Positions 51,018 to 59,865 of a stretch of 64,000 nucleotides of DNA are shown here, piece after piece. The notes beneath the pieces are model-generated. The model searched no databases. It worked only from the letters and a program-made list of their open reading frames with translations, and was not told the DNA's origin. Each line of letters begins with the position of its first letter. Positions within the stretch are counted from its first letter, which is position 1. The DNA comes from Planctomycetota bacterium (GTDB lineage Bacteria > Planctomycetota > UBA1135 > GCA-002748355), in assembly GCA_002748355.1 (NCBI GenBank), contig PDSF01000028.1, forward strand, positions 1 to 64,000. Reading direction: 5' to 3'. A program made the position numbers and the translations under genes.

Positions 51018-51899
51018 GTGACCCCTTTGCTTGTCGCTCTGCTCGGACTGCTTCTGTTTCAGGACCCGGTCTTGCCTCCGCAGCCGGTCACGGGGGGGCG
51101 CTACGAGCACCCGCGGCGGCATTTCTCCGTGGACCTTGGTGAGCGTTGGGCCGCCTTCGATCATCGACACTCGTCGAGCCTCGATTCGGCGATTGGCAAG
51201 CAGGCGCCCAAGCCTGGCACCCCTATGCACGATGGGCGATGGGTGGCGATTTATGCGCACGAACGCGAGGCCATCGTTAGTGGGCTGCAGGGGGCCTACC
51301 TCTTGCCTGTTGGCGATTGGGTTCCTGCGGGGAGCGAGATGCGCATCCTGATTACGACCCGCAGCCTGCATTGTCCGCGCATGGAGGACCTTGAGGATCG
51401 GGATTTCCAGCAGCACTGGAAGGATACTCTCACCCGGCATCACATGAAGAATGCGGGGCAGCGGCAGGTGCTCTGGGAGCCGGTCGAAACTCGCTGGCTG
51501 GACCAAGATGCCGAGCAGCCAAAGCTGCCGACGGCGATCCTGCGTGGACAGGTTCTTCGAGATAACGGCGAGAAGCTGGCGCTCTATTATCAAATCCTCC
51601 CTGGAGGAAGGGCCTTCCACCGCATCAAGGCTGTTTGTCGGGCCGAGGCTTTGCCGCTCTTCAAGCCGGAGCTCGAGCGACTTCTCGCCAGCTTTGCCGG
51701 GATCGCGCCGCCTGAGCATGTGCTTTGGGCCCAATTCCTGCGCTATCTGCCGCTCGGTATCGGCTTGCTCGTGGTTCTTCTCTTTCTCCAGCAGCGCCGT
51801 ATTCGGCGTGATGACGTAGCTGAGCGTCAGAAACGGCTTGCGGCGCGTGAAGCTGCCGCAGGCGAGGCTGTGGCGGATGGGGACAAGCCCGGGGCCTGA
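51018..51899 (+). CDS. Exported protein with C-terminal membrane anchor, unknown function
   Basis: 293 residues. It begins with a hydrophobic signal (MTPLLVALLGLLLFQDP) and ends with one membrane helix (YLPLGIGLLVVLLFLQQ) followed by a basic and Ala-rich cytoplasmic tail (RRIRRDDVAERQKRLAAREAAAGE), so the 200-residue centre is outside the membrane. The centre contains RYEHPRRHFSVDLGERWAAF and later FHRIKAVCRAEALPLFKPELERLLASFAG, the pattern of a domain in proteins that evaluate user-type fits poorly to anything I know. GTG 51018 lies six bases after AGGAGG. It stands alone, 134 bases before the next lipoprotein gene on the same strand. Confidence 0.75.
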   Translation: MTPLLVALLGLLLFQDPVLPPQPVTGGRYEHPRRHFSVDLGERWAAFDHRHSSSLDSAIGKQAPKPGTPMHDGRWVAIYAHEREAIVSGLQGAYLLPVGDWVPAGSEMRILITTRSLHCPRMEDLEDRDFQQHWKDTLTRHHMKNAGQRQVLWEPVETRWLDQDAEQPKLPTAILRGQVLRDNGEKLALYYQILPGGRAFHRIKAVCRAEALPLFKPELERLLASFAGIAPPEHVLWAQFLRYLPLGIGLLVVLLFLQQRRIRRDDVAERQKRLAAREAAAGEAVADGDKPGA

Positions 51900-52033
51900 G
51901 TGCGGAGTTTTCCCGCATAGCAGGCTCAAGCCATCTTGCGGAACTGTCGATGAGAGGGGAGCCACGGTCTCCCGCTTCTCCCCTGGGGACCTGCGCTCTC
52001 AGCAGTCGTTAGCCCCGGAGGAGGGGCAGCAAG

Positions 52034-53704
52034 GTGAACAAGCTTTCCATTGCAGCTTTGGGTCTCGTGCTCGCGTCGGGCGCATTGCTGACCTCGTGTA
52101 TGGACGGCGGCGGCGCAGCTGCGCCCCGTATTTCGCCAATCCCGCAGCAGTACAGCGCGGGTGGGACTGCGTTTACCCTCGACATGAGCAGCTATGTCGT
52201 GAGCGCGGCTCCTTCGACCTATGTGGTTACGGGTGGCGGTGGCAGCTTCACCGGCAGTGTCTATTCCCATAGCTTCGACACGCTCGGCACCTATACGGTG
52301 GAGTTTCAGGTGACCGACTTCCGGAACCAGAAGAAGAGCGGCAGCTTTCAGGTCAAGGTCACCTCATCCGAGCTCGCCTATGTCAAAATCGGCCAGGGCT
52401 TCAAGATCTATGACACGAAGACGGGGCACCTCTCGGGTCAGCTGATTCATGATGACGGGCGGAGCAAGAACCTGAAGACGGTGCTCAGCGACGGGGCTTT
52501 CGTCCTCGAAGTGGAGCAGTCCGGTAACAAGGACCTTTGGCTGTACGATCCGAATGTTCCGAGTCTGACCGTGCTGGCGGAGACAGCGAAAGACGACGTC
52601 TACCAGGCGAAAACCAGTGGTAATCTGGTCTTCTATCGCAGCGGCTCTGCGAACGAATACGCCCTCTACAGCTACGACAAGCTGCGCGATTTCACCCGTG
52701 GTGTGACCTCAGGGATTGGCAGCGGAAACGACACCCGTTCGGAGAATCACCCCACCATCAACTCCAAGGACTGGGTGCTTTTCGAGGCCAGTCTGAACCA
52801 AGGGCCGGCGGATATCTGGTCCTGGGATATCAGCAAGAGCAAGGCCGCGATGGTTTCGGATGCGAGCGTCGCTGAAAGCGTGGTTGCGAGCTTGGCGGAC
52901 GGGAGCTTCATCCTCACTCGTATCGGTGCAGGAGGGGAGACCGACCTCTACAAGTGGAGCCGGTCGGGCGGTTTCGTCGAGATCGGGGCTGACCTGGATA
53001 CCGCGACCGCGTTTACCGAAAGCAAGACCTACGCCGGAGCCAGCAGTAATGGTGATGTGGTCTTTACCACCACCGATGGCACCGATACCGACCTCTACGT
53101 GTGGAAGGCGAGCACGGGGCAGACCAAGAGCATCTCGAAGACTGCGAATGATGAGCAGTTCTGTGGCATTCAGAGCGACGGCGACGTGGTCTACCAAATC
53201 ACCGCGGGCGGCAACGTTTCCCTGTATCTCTATGACCTGTCGGCGGAGAGCAGCACGATTGCCTTTGCCGGTACTGGCCATGCAGACAGTTCCTTCAAGA
53301 AGGTTCTGAGTGACGACAAGATCGTCTTCGCCGCTACGGCTGGCGACCTGAAGATCATGGCAGAGACTGGGCTGGGTGCTGCCGTTGACGTTGGTGCCGG
53401 CAGTGGCGAGCAGTTCCAAGGGCAGACGAGTGGCGGCGACTTTGTCGTCTCCGTCGGAGCCGGCTCGGCCGACCTTTACCTTTGGGACGCGTCTGCGGGC
53501 AACGTCGTGGCGATTGCGACGGCCGGAACATCGAATACCTATGGTGGCTTCACGAGTGATGCGAGGATCCTCTTCGTAAACTACGATGGAAGCAACTATG
53601 ACCTGAATATCTGGGATCCGACCGGAAATACGACGACTGCGATCATCGAGGACTCGGCGAGTTCGATTTCGGTGGCTGCGGTCGAAACGGTGACGGTCCC
53701 ATAA
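52034..53704 (+). CDS. Lipoprotein with Ig-like and beta-propeller-like repeats
   Basis: 556 residues. Lipobox LLTSC with the lipidated Cys at residue 22. Residues about 35-110 look like an Ig/PKD-type beta-sandwich (GGTAFTLDMSSYVVS, YTVEFQVTDFRNQKKSGSFQVKVTS). From 115 on there are about eight to nine similar units of 45-50 residues, each with a hydrophobic strand, then DLYLWD-like ends: DLWLYDPN, DIWSWDIS, DLYKWSRS, DLYVWKAS, SLYLYDLS, DLYLWDAS, DLNIWDPT. This fits a TolB-like beta-propeller. Asp and Gly residues in GSGNDT and DGTDTD could bind calcium. No catalytic site is seen. GTG 52034 has GGAGGAGGGGCAGCAAG upstream. Confidence 0.8.
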   Translation: MNKLSIAALGLVLASGALLTSCMDGGGAAAPRISPIPQQYSAGGTAFTLDMSSYVVSAAPSTYVVTGGGGSFTGSVYSHSFDTLGTYTVEFQVTDFRNQKKSGSFQVKVTSSELAYVKIGQGFKIYDTKTGHLSGQLIHDDGRSKNLKTVLSDGAFVLEVEQSGNKDLWLYDPNVPSLTVLAETAKDDVYQAKTSGNLVFYRSGSANEYALYSYDKLRDFTRGVTSGIGSGNDTRSENHPTINSKDWVLFEASLNQGPADIWSWDISKSKAAMVSDASVAESVVASLADGSFILTRIGAGGETDLYKWSRSGGFVEIGADLDTATAFTESKTYAGASSNGDVVFTTTDGTDTDLYVWKASTGQTKSISKTANDEQFCGIQSDGDVVYQITAGGNVSLYLYDLSAESSTIAFAGTGHADSSFKKVLSDDKIVFAATAGDLKIMAETGLGAAVDVGAGSGEQFQGQTSGGDFVVSVGAGSADLYLWDASAGNVVAIATAGTSNTYGGFTSDARILFVNYDGSNYDLNIWDPTGNTTTAIIEDSASSISVAAVETVTVP

Positions 53705-53784
53705 GGAATTCCGCCCCTTGGGCAGGGGCAGGAATGGTGAGCCCGGTTCGGCAGACCGGAGTTCATTGGAGAGAGAGGAAGGGA

Positions 53785-53817
53785 ACGGGGCCGACCTTGG
53801 TCGGTCCCGTTTTTTTT
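53785..53817 (+). terminator. Rho-independent terminator after the propeller lipoprotein
   Basis: ACGGGGCCGA (53785-53794) pairs with TCGGTCCCGT (53801-53810), with one G-U, loop CCTTGG, followed by a run of T to 53817. The clearest intrinsic terminator of the window. Confidence 0.9.
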
Positions 53818-53848
53818 CTTAGCGCGCGGGTTCTGGCCTACGGGTTTG

Positions 53849-54313
53849 TTACCCGATGCCCGCGGCGTCGACCTGGGCGAGAAAGGCCTGGCGCCAGTGG
53901 TAGCTGGCCAGCAGTGTGTCGTCGCGTCGGCCCAGCAGCCGCAGTGCCAGATACAAGGCTTCGATCGAGGCGAGGCCGCCGTCCGGTTCTTCAGACAGGA
54001 CGGCCTTGCGCGGATAGGCGGTTCGAAGCTGGCTGGGTATGGCGCGGGAGATAAAGCTACCGCGCAGGCTTTCTCGCATCGCCGGGAGGAAGCGCCAGGT
54101 CGAATCGAGCAGAAGAATCGGGCGGTCCTTATCTGCAGGGCTGAGTTCCGGGGCGCCCGGCTCGAGCAGCAGCATGCCCTCGGCTTCGATTTCCCGCTCG
54201 CGCTTCCAGGTTTCGAAGCGAAAGCGGGGATCCCCGAGTAGTGGCTGCAGGGTGCACTTCTTCTTGTTCTCCTTCCAATGCCGCACGAGCACGGCCCAGG
54301 TATCGCTGCTCAT
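53849..54313 (-). CDS. TDD-superfamily protein (Tsr3/DTW-like aminocarboxypropyltransferase candidate)
   Basis: 154 residues. ILLLDSTWRFLPAM matches the DxTW motif that names the DTW/TDD group; the following RAIPSQLRTAYPRKAVLSEEPDGGLASIEALYLALRLLG and YHWRQAFLAQ match the second conserved block (R..Y.R.s....LASIEAl). Known members (TapT for tRNA, Tsr3 for rRNA) transfer the 3-amino-3-carboxypropyl group of SAM to RNA uridine. The Cys-rich N-terminal zinc part of DTW proteins is missing, so the exact substrate is open. The start ATG 54313 overlaps the stop of the GT9 gene by four bases. Confidence 0.6.
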   Translation of the reverse strand: MSSDTWAVLVRHWKENKKKCTLQPLLGDPRFRFETWKREREIEAEGMLLLEPGAPELSPADKDRPILLLDSTWRFLPAMRESLRGSFISRAIPSQLRTAYPRKAVLSEEPDGGLASIEALYLALRLLGRRDDTLLASYHWRQAFLAQVDAAGIG

Positions 54314-55401
54314 TCCTCTGAGCCCTCCATGGGCGCAAGCTGCCGCAGCGACTCCAGCACCGCTTCGCTGGGTATGCCCTGAACACAGATCGGCAGGGCA
54401 CAGTCCCGGCGCCCGCAGGGAGCGCAGGCGGCGGGGTAGCGGCGGAGGATGGCGGGCTGACGCCAGGGACCGTAGACACTCGGGTCCTTGGGGCCAAAGA
54501 GCCCGACGACGGCGGTTCCGGTGGCCTGCGCCAGGTGCAGCGGCGCCGAGTCGGCTGCGACGACGATCCGGGCCCGGCGTAAGAGTTCGAGAAATACCGG
54601 CAGGCCATGTTCGCCGCCGGCGAAGAGTATCGGGCGACCGGGGGCTGGTCCGCGAAGCGCGCCACAGGCCTCGGCTAGAGCTTCCTCTCCCGGCCCGGCG
54701 CTGATGACGACCTGGCGACCCTCGGCGAGCAGGGCTTTGGCCAGTTCGGCAAAGCGCGCGGCGGGCCAGCGCTTGAAGGCGGCAAAGACACTGGTGCCGG
54801 GGGCGAGCACCACCAGCTGCGAAGGCGTGGTGCCGAACTGCTGCTGCAGCCACTCGGCGAGGTAGGCGGCGGACGCTTCGGAGCGGGGCAGTAGGGGCTG
54901 CTGACTTGGCTGCAGACCCTGTTTGCCGAGCAGCTGTTCGACCAGTTGGAGTCCTTCGCGTACACGATGCGGGCGCGGCCTTCCCACGGCGACGCGTTCC
55001 TGCACGAAGAGCCAGGAGAGTTCGCGGGCTCTTGGCCCAGCGAAGCCGATCTTGCGGGTCGCTTTGGCTAGCAGCGCGTGCAGGCCGCCCTTGAGATTGC
55101 CTTGCAGCTCAAGGAGCGCGTCATATCGAGTACGACGTAGCTCCCGGCAGTGGGCCCAGAGAGCAAGGACGGCTTTGGGCCAGAGCCAGGGACGCAGTAG
55201 GGCTCGCTGCAAGAGCCGGCGCGGGTAGATGATGGCCCGGCCTAGATCCGGCCTGGCGCCTAGAATCGTTTGCCAGCGATCCTCAACCACCCAGTCGATC
55301 TCCGCCTCGGGATCTGCCGCCCGAAGCGCAGCGAAGGCCTCAAGCGCAAAAATGATGTCGCCAAGGGCGGTCAGGCGGATGAGGAGGTAGCGGCGCGACA
55401 T
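54310..55401 (-). CDS. Family 9 glycosyltransferase (heptosyltransferase-like)
   Basis: 363 residues. GT-B fold of the WaaC/WaaF family: LLIRLTALGDIIFALEAFAAL at the N-terminus with the catalytic Asp, IDWVVEDRW, LELQGNLKGG; in the second half VVLAPGTSVFAAFKRWPAARFAELAKAL (G.. ..K.WP motif), VVAADSAPLHLAQATGTAVVGLFGPKDPSVYGP (the D.G..H.A...G.P....G.T pattern) and CAPCGRRDC near the end. It should add a heptose to the LPS inner core from ADP-heptose, fitting the LPS genes elsewhere in this window. It is coupled to the TDD-like gene by a 4-base overlap. Confidence 0.88.
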   Translation of the reverse strand: MSRRYLLIRLTALGDIIFALEAFAALRAADPEAEIDWVVEDRWQTILGARPDLGRAIIYPRRLLQRALLRPWLWPKAVLALWAHCRELRRTRYDALLELQGNLKGGLHALLAKATRKIGFAGPRARELSWLFVQERVAVGRPRPHRVREGLQLVEQLLGKQGLQPSQQPLLPRSEASAAYLAEWLQQQFGTTPSQLVVLAPGTSVFAAFKRWPAARFAELAKALLAEGRQVVISAGPGEEALAEACGALRGPAPGRPILFAGGEHGLPVFLELLRRARIVVAADSAPLHLAQATGTAVVGLFGPKDPSVYGPWRQPAILRRYPAACAPCGRRDCALPICVQGIPSEAVLESLRQLAPMEGSEE

Positions 55402-55733
55402 CGTCAGGGCGGATCATCCTCCGGCCTTGGCAGAGGAGCAAGCCTGCGGAGCGTCGTTTGTGGGGGCCGTGCACCTAGCCGGCCCTTCCTTAGGCGCCTG
55501 GCGATTCGCCGCTTGTAGACAGAAACCCTGGCGAGGATCCAGGCGGATCAGAGATCGTCGGCCTCAGGAGCTGCTGCATCGCTATTCCTCTGGGGCCTGC
55601 CTATTGCCTTGCACGGCTCATCGGAGCCAAGCAAGGGGAGGGGCGAATTCGGCCTTCTGTCACTCGCGGGTCTTGCTGAGCCGCCTGCTATACTCCGCCG
55701 CCTTTTGCTTCGAGTCTTCCAGCTCCCGAGACG
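55402..55733. other. Divergent intergenic region, no gene seen
   Basis: 332 bases between the GT9 gene and the decarboxylase gene. Must contain both promoters. Open frames here do not resemble proteins. Confidence 0.5.
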
Positions 55734-57716
55734 GTGATCGTGGACAGTTGCTTCAACTACCCGCTTTTTCTTGGCCCACAGGCCGAGAACCTAGATCTCT
55801 TCGAGAGCCTCCTTATGGAGTTCGTGCGCGACCATGCCTATTGGCGCAAGAACTTCCATCCGGAGGATGGGGCGGCGATTTCGCCGGCTTCGCAAATGGA
55901 GCCCGATTTCCTGGACTTCGTCGCTCGCATGCGTGAGGAGTTGCAGGTTCTGAGTGCCGAACTCAAACGAGCGGTGCCGGTTTTTAGCCCGCGCTACGTC
56001 GGGCATATGAGCACCGATCTGCTCCTGCCTGGGGTTATCGCCAAGATCCTGACTCTGCTCTACAACCCCAATAACGTCAGCGAGGAGGTGGCTCCGGTTA
56101 CTCTCGAGAAGGAGTTGGAGGTCGGTGAGCAGCTGGCGCGGATGTTCGGTTATCAGGTCGACGACGAGCAGGAGCCCTGTGCCTGGGGGCACCTGACCTC
56201 CGGCGGCACGGTGGCCAACTACGAGGCCCTGTGGAACTTCCGCTCCTTGCGCTTTTATGCGCCGGCGCTGGCGAAGGTGGCTAAGGAGCTCGACCTCGAC
56301 ACCGGCTGCCTCGGTCCACTGGCCAAGCCCCTCCAGGACTACAGCGATTGGGAGCTGGTCAACCTCTCTTTGGATGCGACGATCGAGATTCGGCAGTGCT
56401 TTGCGAACAAGCTGCGGGAGCAGGCGCAGCCGACCGAGATCGCTGCCTTTGGTAAGAGGGTGCGGGAAGCGCGAATCGAGGCCATGGGGATGGCGGGCTT
56501 CTTCCAGGCCCATCCTGAGCTGCGGCCACCGCGAGTGCTGGTGCCTCGTTCGGCGCATTACTCCTGGGAGAAGTCGATGAAGGTGCTCGGTTTTGGCACC
56601 GAGAACCTGGTGCGCATCGAGGTCGACCGCAACATGCGCCTCGATGTGGAGCATGCTCGCAGGGAGCTGGAGCACTGCCGTGAGCAGCAGATTCCGGTTT
56701 TGGCAGCGGTGGGGGTGCTCGGGACCACGGAGTTTGGCACCCTCGATCCGATAGCTGAGTTGGTGAATCTGCGCCGCGATATGCGGGCCAAGGGCCTGGA
56801 GTTTGGCGTGCATGTCGATGCTGCCTGGGGCGGTTATCTGGCCTCGATCTTCCGTAATCCAGACGGGAGCATCCGCTCGCGTGAGGGCATGCGCCGGGAC
56901 TTCCGCTACTTCCCCAGTCAGGTGGTGTACGACTCCTTTGCGGCGCTGCCGGAGGTCGATTCGATTACCGTTGATCCGCACAAGCTCGGATTCGTGCCTT
57001 ATGCCGCGGGGGCCTTTATTGCTCGCAACCGCAAGGTCGTCGACTTCTTGACCCAAAAGGCGGCCTATGTCTTTGACCTTGGAGAGTCGCAGGAAGAAGT
57101 GCCGATGCGCGAGAAGCTGCGCAAGCTCGGCCAGTACATCCTTGAGGGCTCCAAGTCCGGCGCCTCCGCCGCGGCCGTCTATGTGGTGCATCGCTGCTTG
57201 CCCCTGCATCAGGAGGGCTTTGGCCGGCTGTTGACCGGAACCGTCCGCGCCTGCGAGCACTTCTACGACAAGGTGAAGCAGCTCAAGGAGGAGATGGCCG
57301 GTATTGCGACGATTTCGATCCCCTTCCAGCCCGACAGCAATCTGATCTGCCTTGCCATCAACCCCAAGGGCAATCGCAGCCTTGTCGAAATGAACCGCTT
57401 CCTGCGCGGGATCTTCGCCGAGATGAAGGTCGACTCGGCGCAGCCGGTGCAGCTCAAGCAGTTTATTGGTTCGTATACCTCGCTCTTGGCCGAGAACATG
57501 GCGCAGGAGCAGTCCGCGAGGATCCTCGCTGATCTGGGCTTGCCGGAGGATGCTCTCGCGAGCTTCCCGGAAAAGGATGGGCAGGCCGACCACGTGTTCG
57601 TGCTCCGGCATACTCTGATGAATCCCTGGTTGACCAGCGAACGCGGTGGCTGCAACACGATTGACCGCTATATGAGCTACCTGAAGCAGCTGCTCCAGGC
57701 GCGTTTAGGTGGATGA
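55734..57716 (+). CDS. Group II PLP-dependent amino acid decarboxylase (tyrosine decarboxylase-like)
   Basis: 660 residues, long for the family and close to bacterial tyrosine decarboxylases. Landmarks: FSPRYVGHMSTDLLLPGVIAKILTLLYNPNNVSEEVAPVTLEKE, GHLTSGGTVANYEALW (cofactor phosphate region), PRSAHYSWEKSMKVLGFG, GVHVDAAWGGYLAS with the Asp contacting the pyridine ring, and VDPHKLGFVPYAAGA with the cofactor Lys (K417). It should release CO2 from an aromatic amino acid or glutamate-type substrate to give an amine. It starts at GTG 55734; no strong ribosome binding site is visible. The stop overlaps the ATG of a KdkA-like kinase gene by four bases, so a link to LPS or envelope decoration is possible but unproven. 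Confidence 0.88.
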   Translation: MIVDSCFNYPLFLGPQAENLDLFESLLMEFVRDHAYWRKNFHPEDGAAISPASQMEPDFLDFVARMREELQVLSAELKRAVPVFSPRYVGHMSTDLLLPGVIAKILTLLYNPNNVSEEVAPVTLEKELEVGEQLARMFGYQVDDEQEPCAWGHLTSGGTVANYEALWNFRSLRFYAPALAKVAKELDLDTGCLGPLAKPLQDYSDWELVNLSLDATIEIRQCFANKLREQAQPTEIAAFGKRVREARIEAMGMAGFFQAHPELRPPRVLVPRSAHYSWEKSMKVLGFGTENLVRIEVDRNMRLDVEHARRELEHCREQQIPVLAAVGVLGTTEFGTLDPIAELVNLRRDMRAKGLEFGVHVDAAWGGYLASIFRNPDGSIRSREGMRRDFRYFPSQVVYDSFAALPEVDSITVDPHKLGFVPYAAGAFIARNRKVVDFLTQKAAYVFDLGESQEEVPMREKLRKLGQYILEGSKSGASAAAVYVVHRCLPLHQEGFGRLLTGTVRACEHFYDKVKQLKEEMAGIATISIPFQPDSNLICLAINPKGNRSLVEMNRFLRGIFAEMKVDSAQPVQLKQFIGSYTSLLAENMAQEQSARILADLGLPEDALASFPEKDGQADHVFVLRHTLMNPWLTSERGGCNTIDRYMSYLKQLLQARLGG

Positions 57717-58537
57717 GCTCGTCGCGCCTCGAATGCCTCGAACAGGGACGAGTCAAAGTCTTCGTTCCTGAAGCCCAGGCGCCGAGCTTGCCGGTGGGCT
57801 TTGACGCTCCCGGCTTTCGGCCACAGGGCGAGGCTGCCACTGCCGGCCGCGGTGGTAGCGTTCGCCTCTGCTTGGCGGATGGGCGAGGGGCCTTTTATCG
57901 GCCCTACCGGCATGGAGGGGTGCTTGGGCGACTCTTGGGGGCCTACTACCGCGGCAGTGGCGTGCTCGAAGAGGAGATGCAAGCGGGCTTGCGTCTCGCG
58001 GCGGGCGGGCTGCGGGTGGCCCCGGTTCTGGCCGGGCGCGCCGAAGCCCTGGCCCTTGGCTACCGCTTGGCCCTGCTCACGGGAGAATGCTCCGGGCCGA
58101 CTCTGCTGCAGTGGCTGCGCCGGGCAGAGCCCTCTGAGCTGGAGCCGACGCTGCGCCGAGCCGGGGAGCGGATTGCCCAGATGCAGGCGCTGGGTTTTCG
58201 CCACGCAGACCTGCACCCCGACAATCTGATCGTGATGGAAGACGGCGACATCGCGGTGCTCGACCTGGCAGGCGGCCGCTTCGGTGGCAGCTATGCCGAC
58301 GTAGCCGGTCGGGCCAGCTTGGTCCGAGCCGGACGCTACCTGGTCAAGCGCGGGGTGCCGCTGCCGATCCGGGGGGTGCTGGCCTTTTTACGCGGCTACG
58401 CCCAGCACGGCGGGCTTGCTGTTCGCCAGCTCTTGCTGGAGCTGAGTGCCGATCTCTTTGCGGCTCTGCGCCGGCGGCGCTATGGCGACCGGGAAACGAT
58501 CGAAGCCCTGCGGGCGATGGCTCAGCGTCGCCCGTAG
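57713..58537 (+). CDS. KdkA/WaaP-like LPS kinase
   Basis: 274 residues of the lipopolysaccharide kinase family. FYRPYRHGGVLGRLLGAYYRG at about 60-80 is the KdkA-type RHGGxxG segment; GFRHADLHPDNLIV holds the catalytic Asp and metal Asn, and IAVLDLAGGRFGG the second metal Asp. It should phosphorylate Kdo or a heptose of the inner core at the cytoplasmic face. Its start ATG 57713 lies inside the decarboxylase stop (ATGA). Its last 16 bases overlap the convergent NlpC/P60 gene. The tandem kinase at 32232-33605 is a distant relative. Confidence 0.82.
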   Translation: MSSSRLECLEQGRVKVFVPEAQAPSLPVGFDAPGFRPQGEAATAGRGGSVRLCLADGRGAFYRPYRHGGVLGRLLGAYYRGSGVLEEEMQAGLRLAAGGLRVAPVLAGRAEALALGYRLALLTGECSGPTLLQWLRRAEPSELEPTLRRAGERIAQMQALGFRHADLHPDNLIVMEDGDIAVLDLAGGRFGGSYADVAGRASLVRAGRYLVKRGVPLPIRGVLAFLRGYAQHGGLAVRQLLLELSADLFAALRRRRYGDRETIEALRAMAQRRP

Positions 58538-59829
58538 GCCTGGAGCCGGAAGCGAATCCTCTGGGCCTGCTTTGCCGGGCCACCGGCCTTGCGGGCGTCG
58601 ACCACCAGCCCGAATCGGGCGCTCAGCACCCCTTGCAGGGGGAGTTGGGGACTCAGGACCAGATGGCCGCGGATGACGGTCGCTAGCCGGCGGCCGCGCA
58701 GGAGCAGCTTGGCGCTTAGTTCGACCTTGATGTCCTCGGTCTGGAAGAGCTTGCCTGCGACCAGCGTTTTGCTCGGTCGCGACTCGACTTTGTCGAGCTT
58801 CAGGTCCTCGAAGTGCTCATTGATGCTCAAAAAGTCCAGGATGCGTCGAGCCACTGGCGTGTCCGGTTTCTCTTGGTAGCAGCTGTATAGGCGTTCGCCG
58901 CGGAGCTCTGTGCATAGGGTGATGGTGTTCGTGGCGTCGCTGCTGCGACCGAAGGTGAAGCTGCGCAGCGCCTTCTCCTTACCGGGGATGCTCGGAACGA
59001 TCTCGTAGCGGATCCAATCGCCGAGCTTCGAATCGCGCAGTGCAAAGATCCAGTCGCTGGGCTCGATCTTGGTGTACGGCTTTTCGTTGGCGAGCTGCTT
59101 GGTCTCTGCCGGCTTGTTGAGTTCCATGCTGCTTTTGGCGAGCTTTGGACGCGGCCAGCGCGAATCCAGCGGCCGGTAGCGCAGCGGCACGTAGTCCTGC
59201 TTCTTGAGGGCACTGAGTTCGACCACGCGCTCACGCACCTTGGGGCTGGTGGCCTCGATGATGCGGAGCTTGCTCTTGGCCTTGTCTTCGAAGCCGACGA
59301 AGAGCATTACGTGCCGGTCGAAGCGATTAACGATGTCGCCGGGAAGCAGCTCGGCGAAGCTCTTGAGTCGGTAGCTGAGCTGGCCGAGGGTGCGTGTTGA
59401 TTGCCGGATCGGCAACTGCCAACAGCAGCTGATCAGGCCGCTGCAGTCGACGCCCACGGCATGCTTGCTGACACGGATCTCGCCGTTCGCCGGTAGGTGC
59501 CCGGCGTACTTGCCCTTCTTGAGCCCTTCGTCGAAAGCCTTCAGCCGCACCGCCCCGCCCCATTGGTAGGGCACGCCGACGTTGACGCTGTTGTCGGTAG
59601 AGAATCCTCCCTCGCGGTAGCCGAGGTCAGGGGTGTTGACGAGGACCCCCTCCGGGTCGCGACCGTGGAAGACGTGCTTGGGTGAGGCTCGCCACTGGTG
59701 GGTGGCGTAGCTGCGAGCGATGGCGAGGATGCGGGCGCGGGCGGCATCGCTGTTCTTGGCGCTTGCTTGGGCGAGGGCCGGTCCGAGGAGGAGGAGGGCG
59801 AAGGGCAAAGTCGTAGCGGCGAGCTTCAT
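58522..59829 (-). CDS. Secreted NlpC/P60-like protein with large C-terminal region
   Basis: 435 residues with a signal peptide (MKLAATTLPFALLLLGPALAQASA). Residues about 90-190 are an NlpC/P60 cysteine peptidase core: VPYQWGG, AVGVDCSGLISCCW with the nucleophile Cys, LLPGDIVNRFDRHVMLFVG with the catalytic His. Such enzymes cleave cell wall peptides. The C-terminal 240 residues are of unknown type, with beta-rich stretches (TITLCTELRGERLYSCYQE, EDIKVELSAKLLLRGRRLATVIRGHLVLSP). ATG 59829 gives the proper signal peptide. It lies 37 bases downstream of hrpB on the same strand. Planctomycetes have peptidoglycan, so a wall role is plausible. Confidence 0.8.
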   Translation of the reverse strand: MKLAATTLPFALLLLGPALAQASAKNSDAARARILAIARSYATHQWRASPKHVFHGRDPEGVLVNTPDLGYREGGFSTDNSVNVGVPYQWGGAVRLKAFDEGLKKGKYAGHLPANGEIRVSKHAVGVDCSGLISCCWQLPIRQSTRTLGQLSYRLKSFAELLPGDIVNRFDRHVMLFVGFEDKAKSKLRIIEATSPKVRERVVELSALKKQDYVPLRYRPLDSRWPRPKLAKSSMELNKPAETKQLANEKPYTKIEPSDWIFALRDSKLGDWIRYEIVPSIPGKEKALRSFTFGRSSDATNTITLCTELRGERLYSCYQEKPDTPVARRILDFLSINEHFEDLKLDKVESRPSKTLVAGKLFQTEDIKVELSAKLLLRGRRLATVIRGHLVLSPQLPLQGVLSARFGLVVDARKAGGPAKQAQRIRFRLQAYGRR

Positions 59830-59865
59830 GGCGAGAGTTTCGCCGGGACAGGCTGCTCTTTCCAC

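Noticed and set aside
50901..51965. 354-codon minus-strand open frame
   Set aside because: It is antisense to the gene at 51018-51899, which has a signal peptide, a C-terminal membrane anchor and a strong ribosome binding site; the minus product shows no domain features.
55791..57611. 606-codon minus-strand open frame
   Set aside because: Antisense to the PLP decarboxylase, whose motifs are complete; long antisense frames are common in GC-rich DNA.
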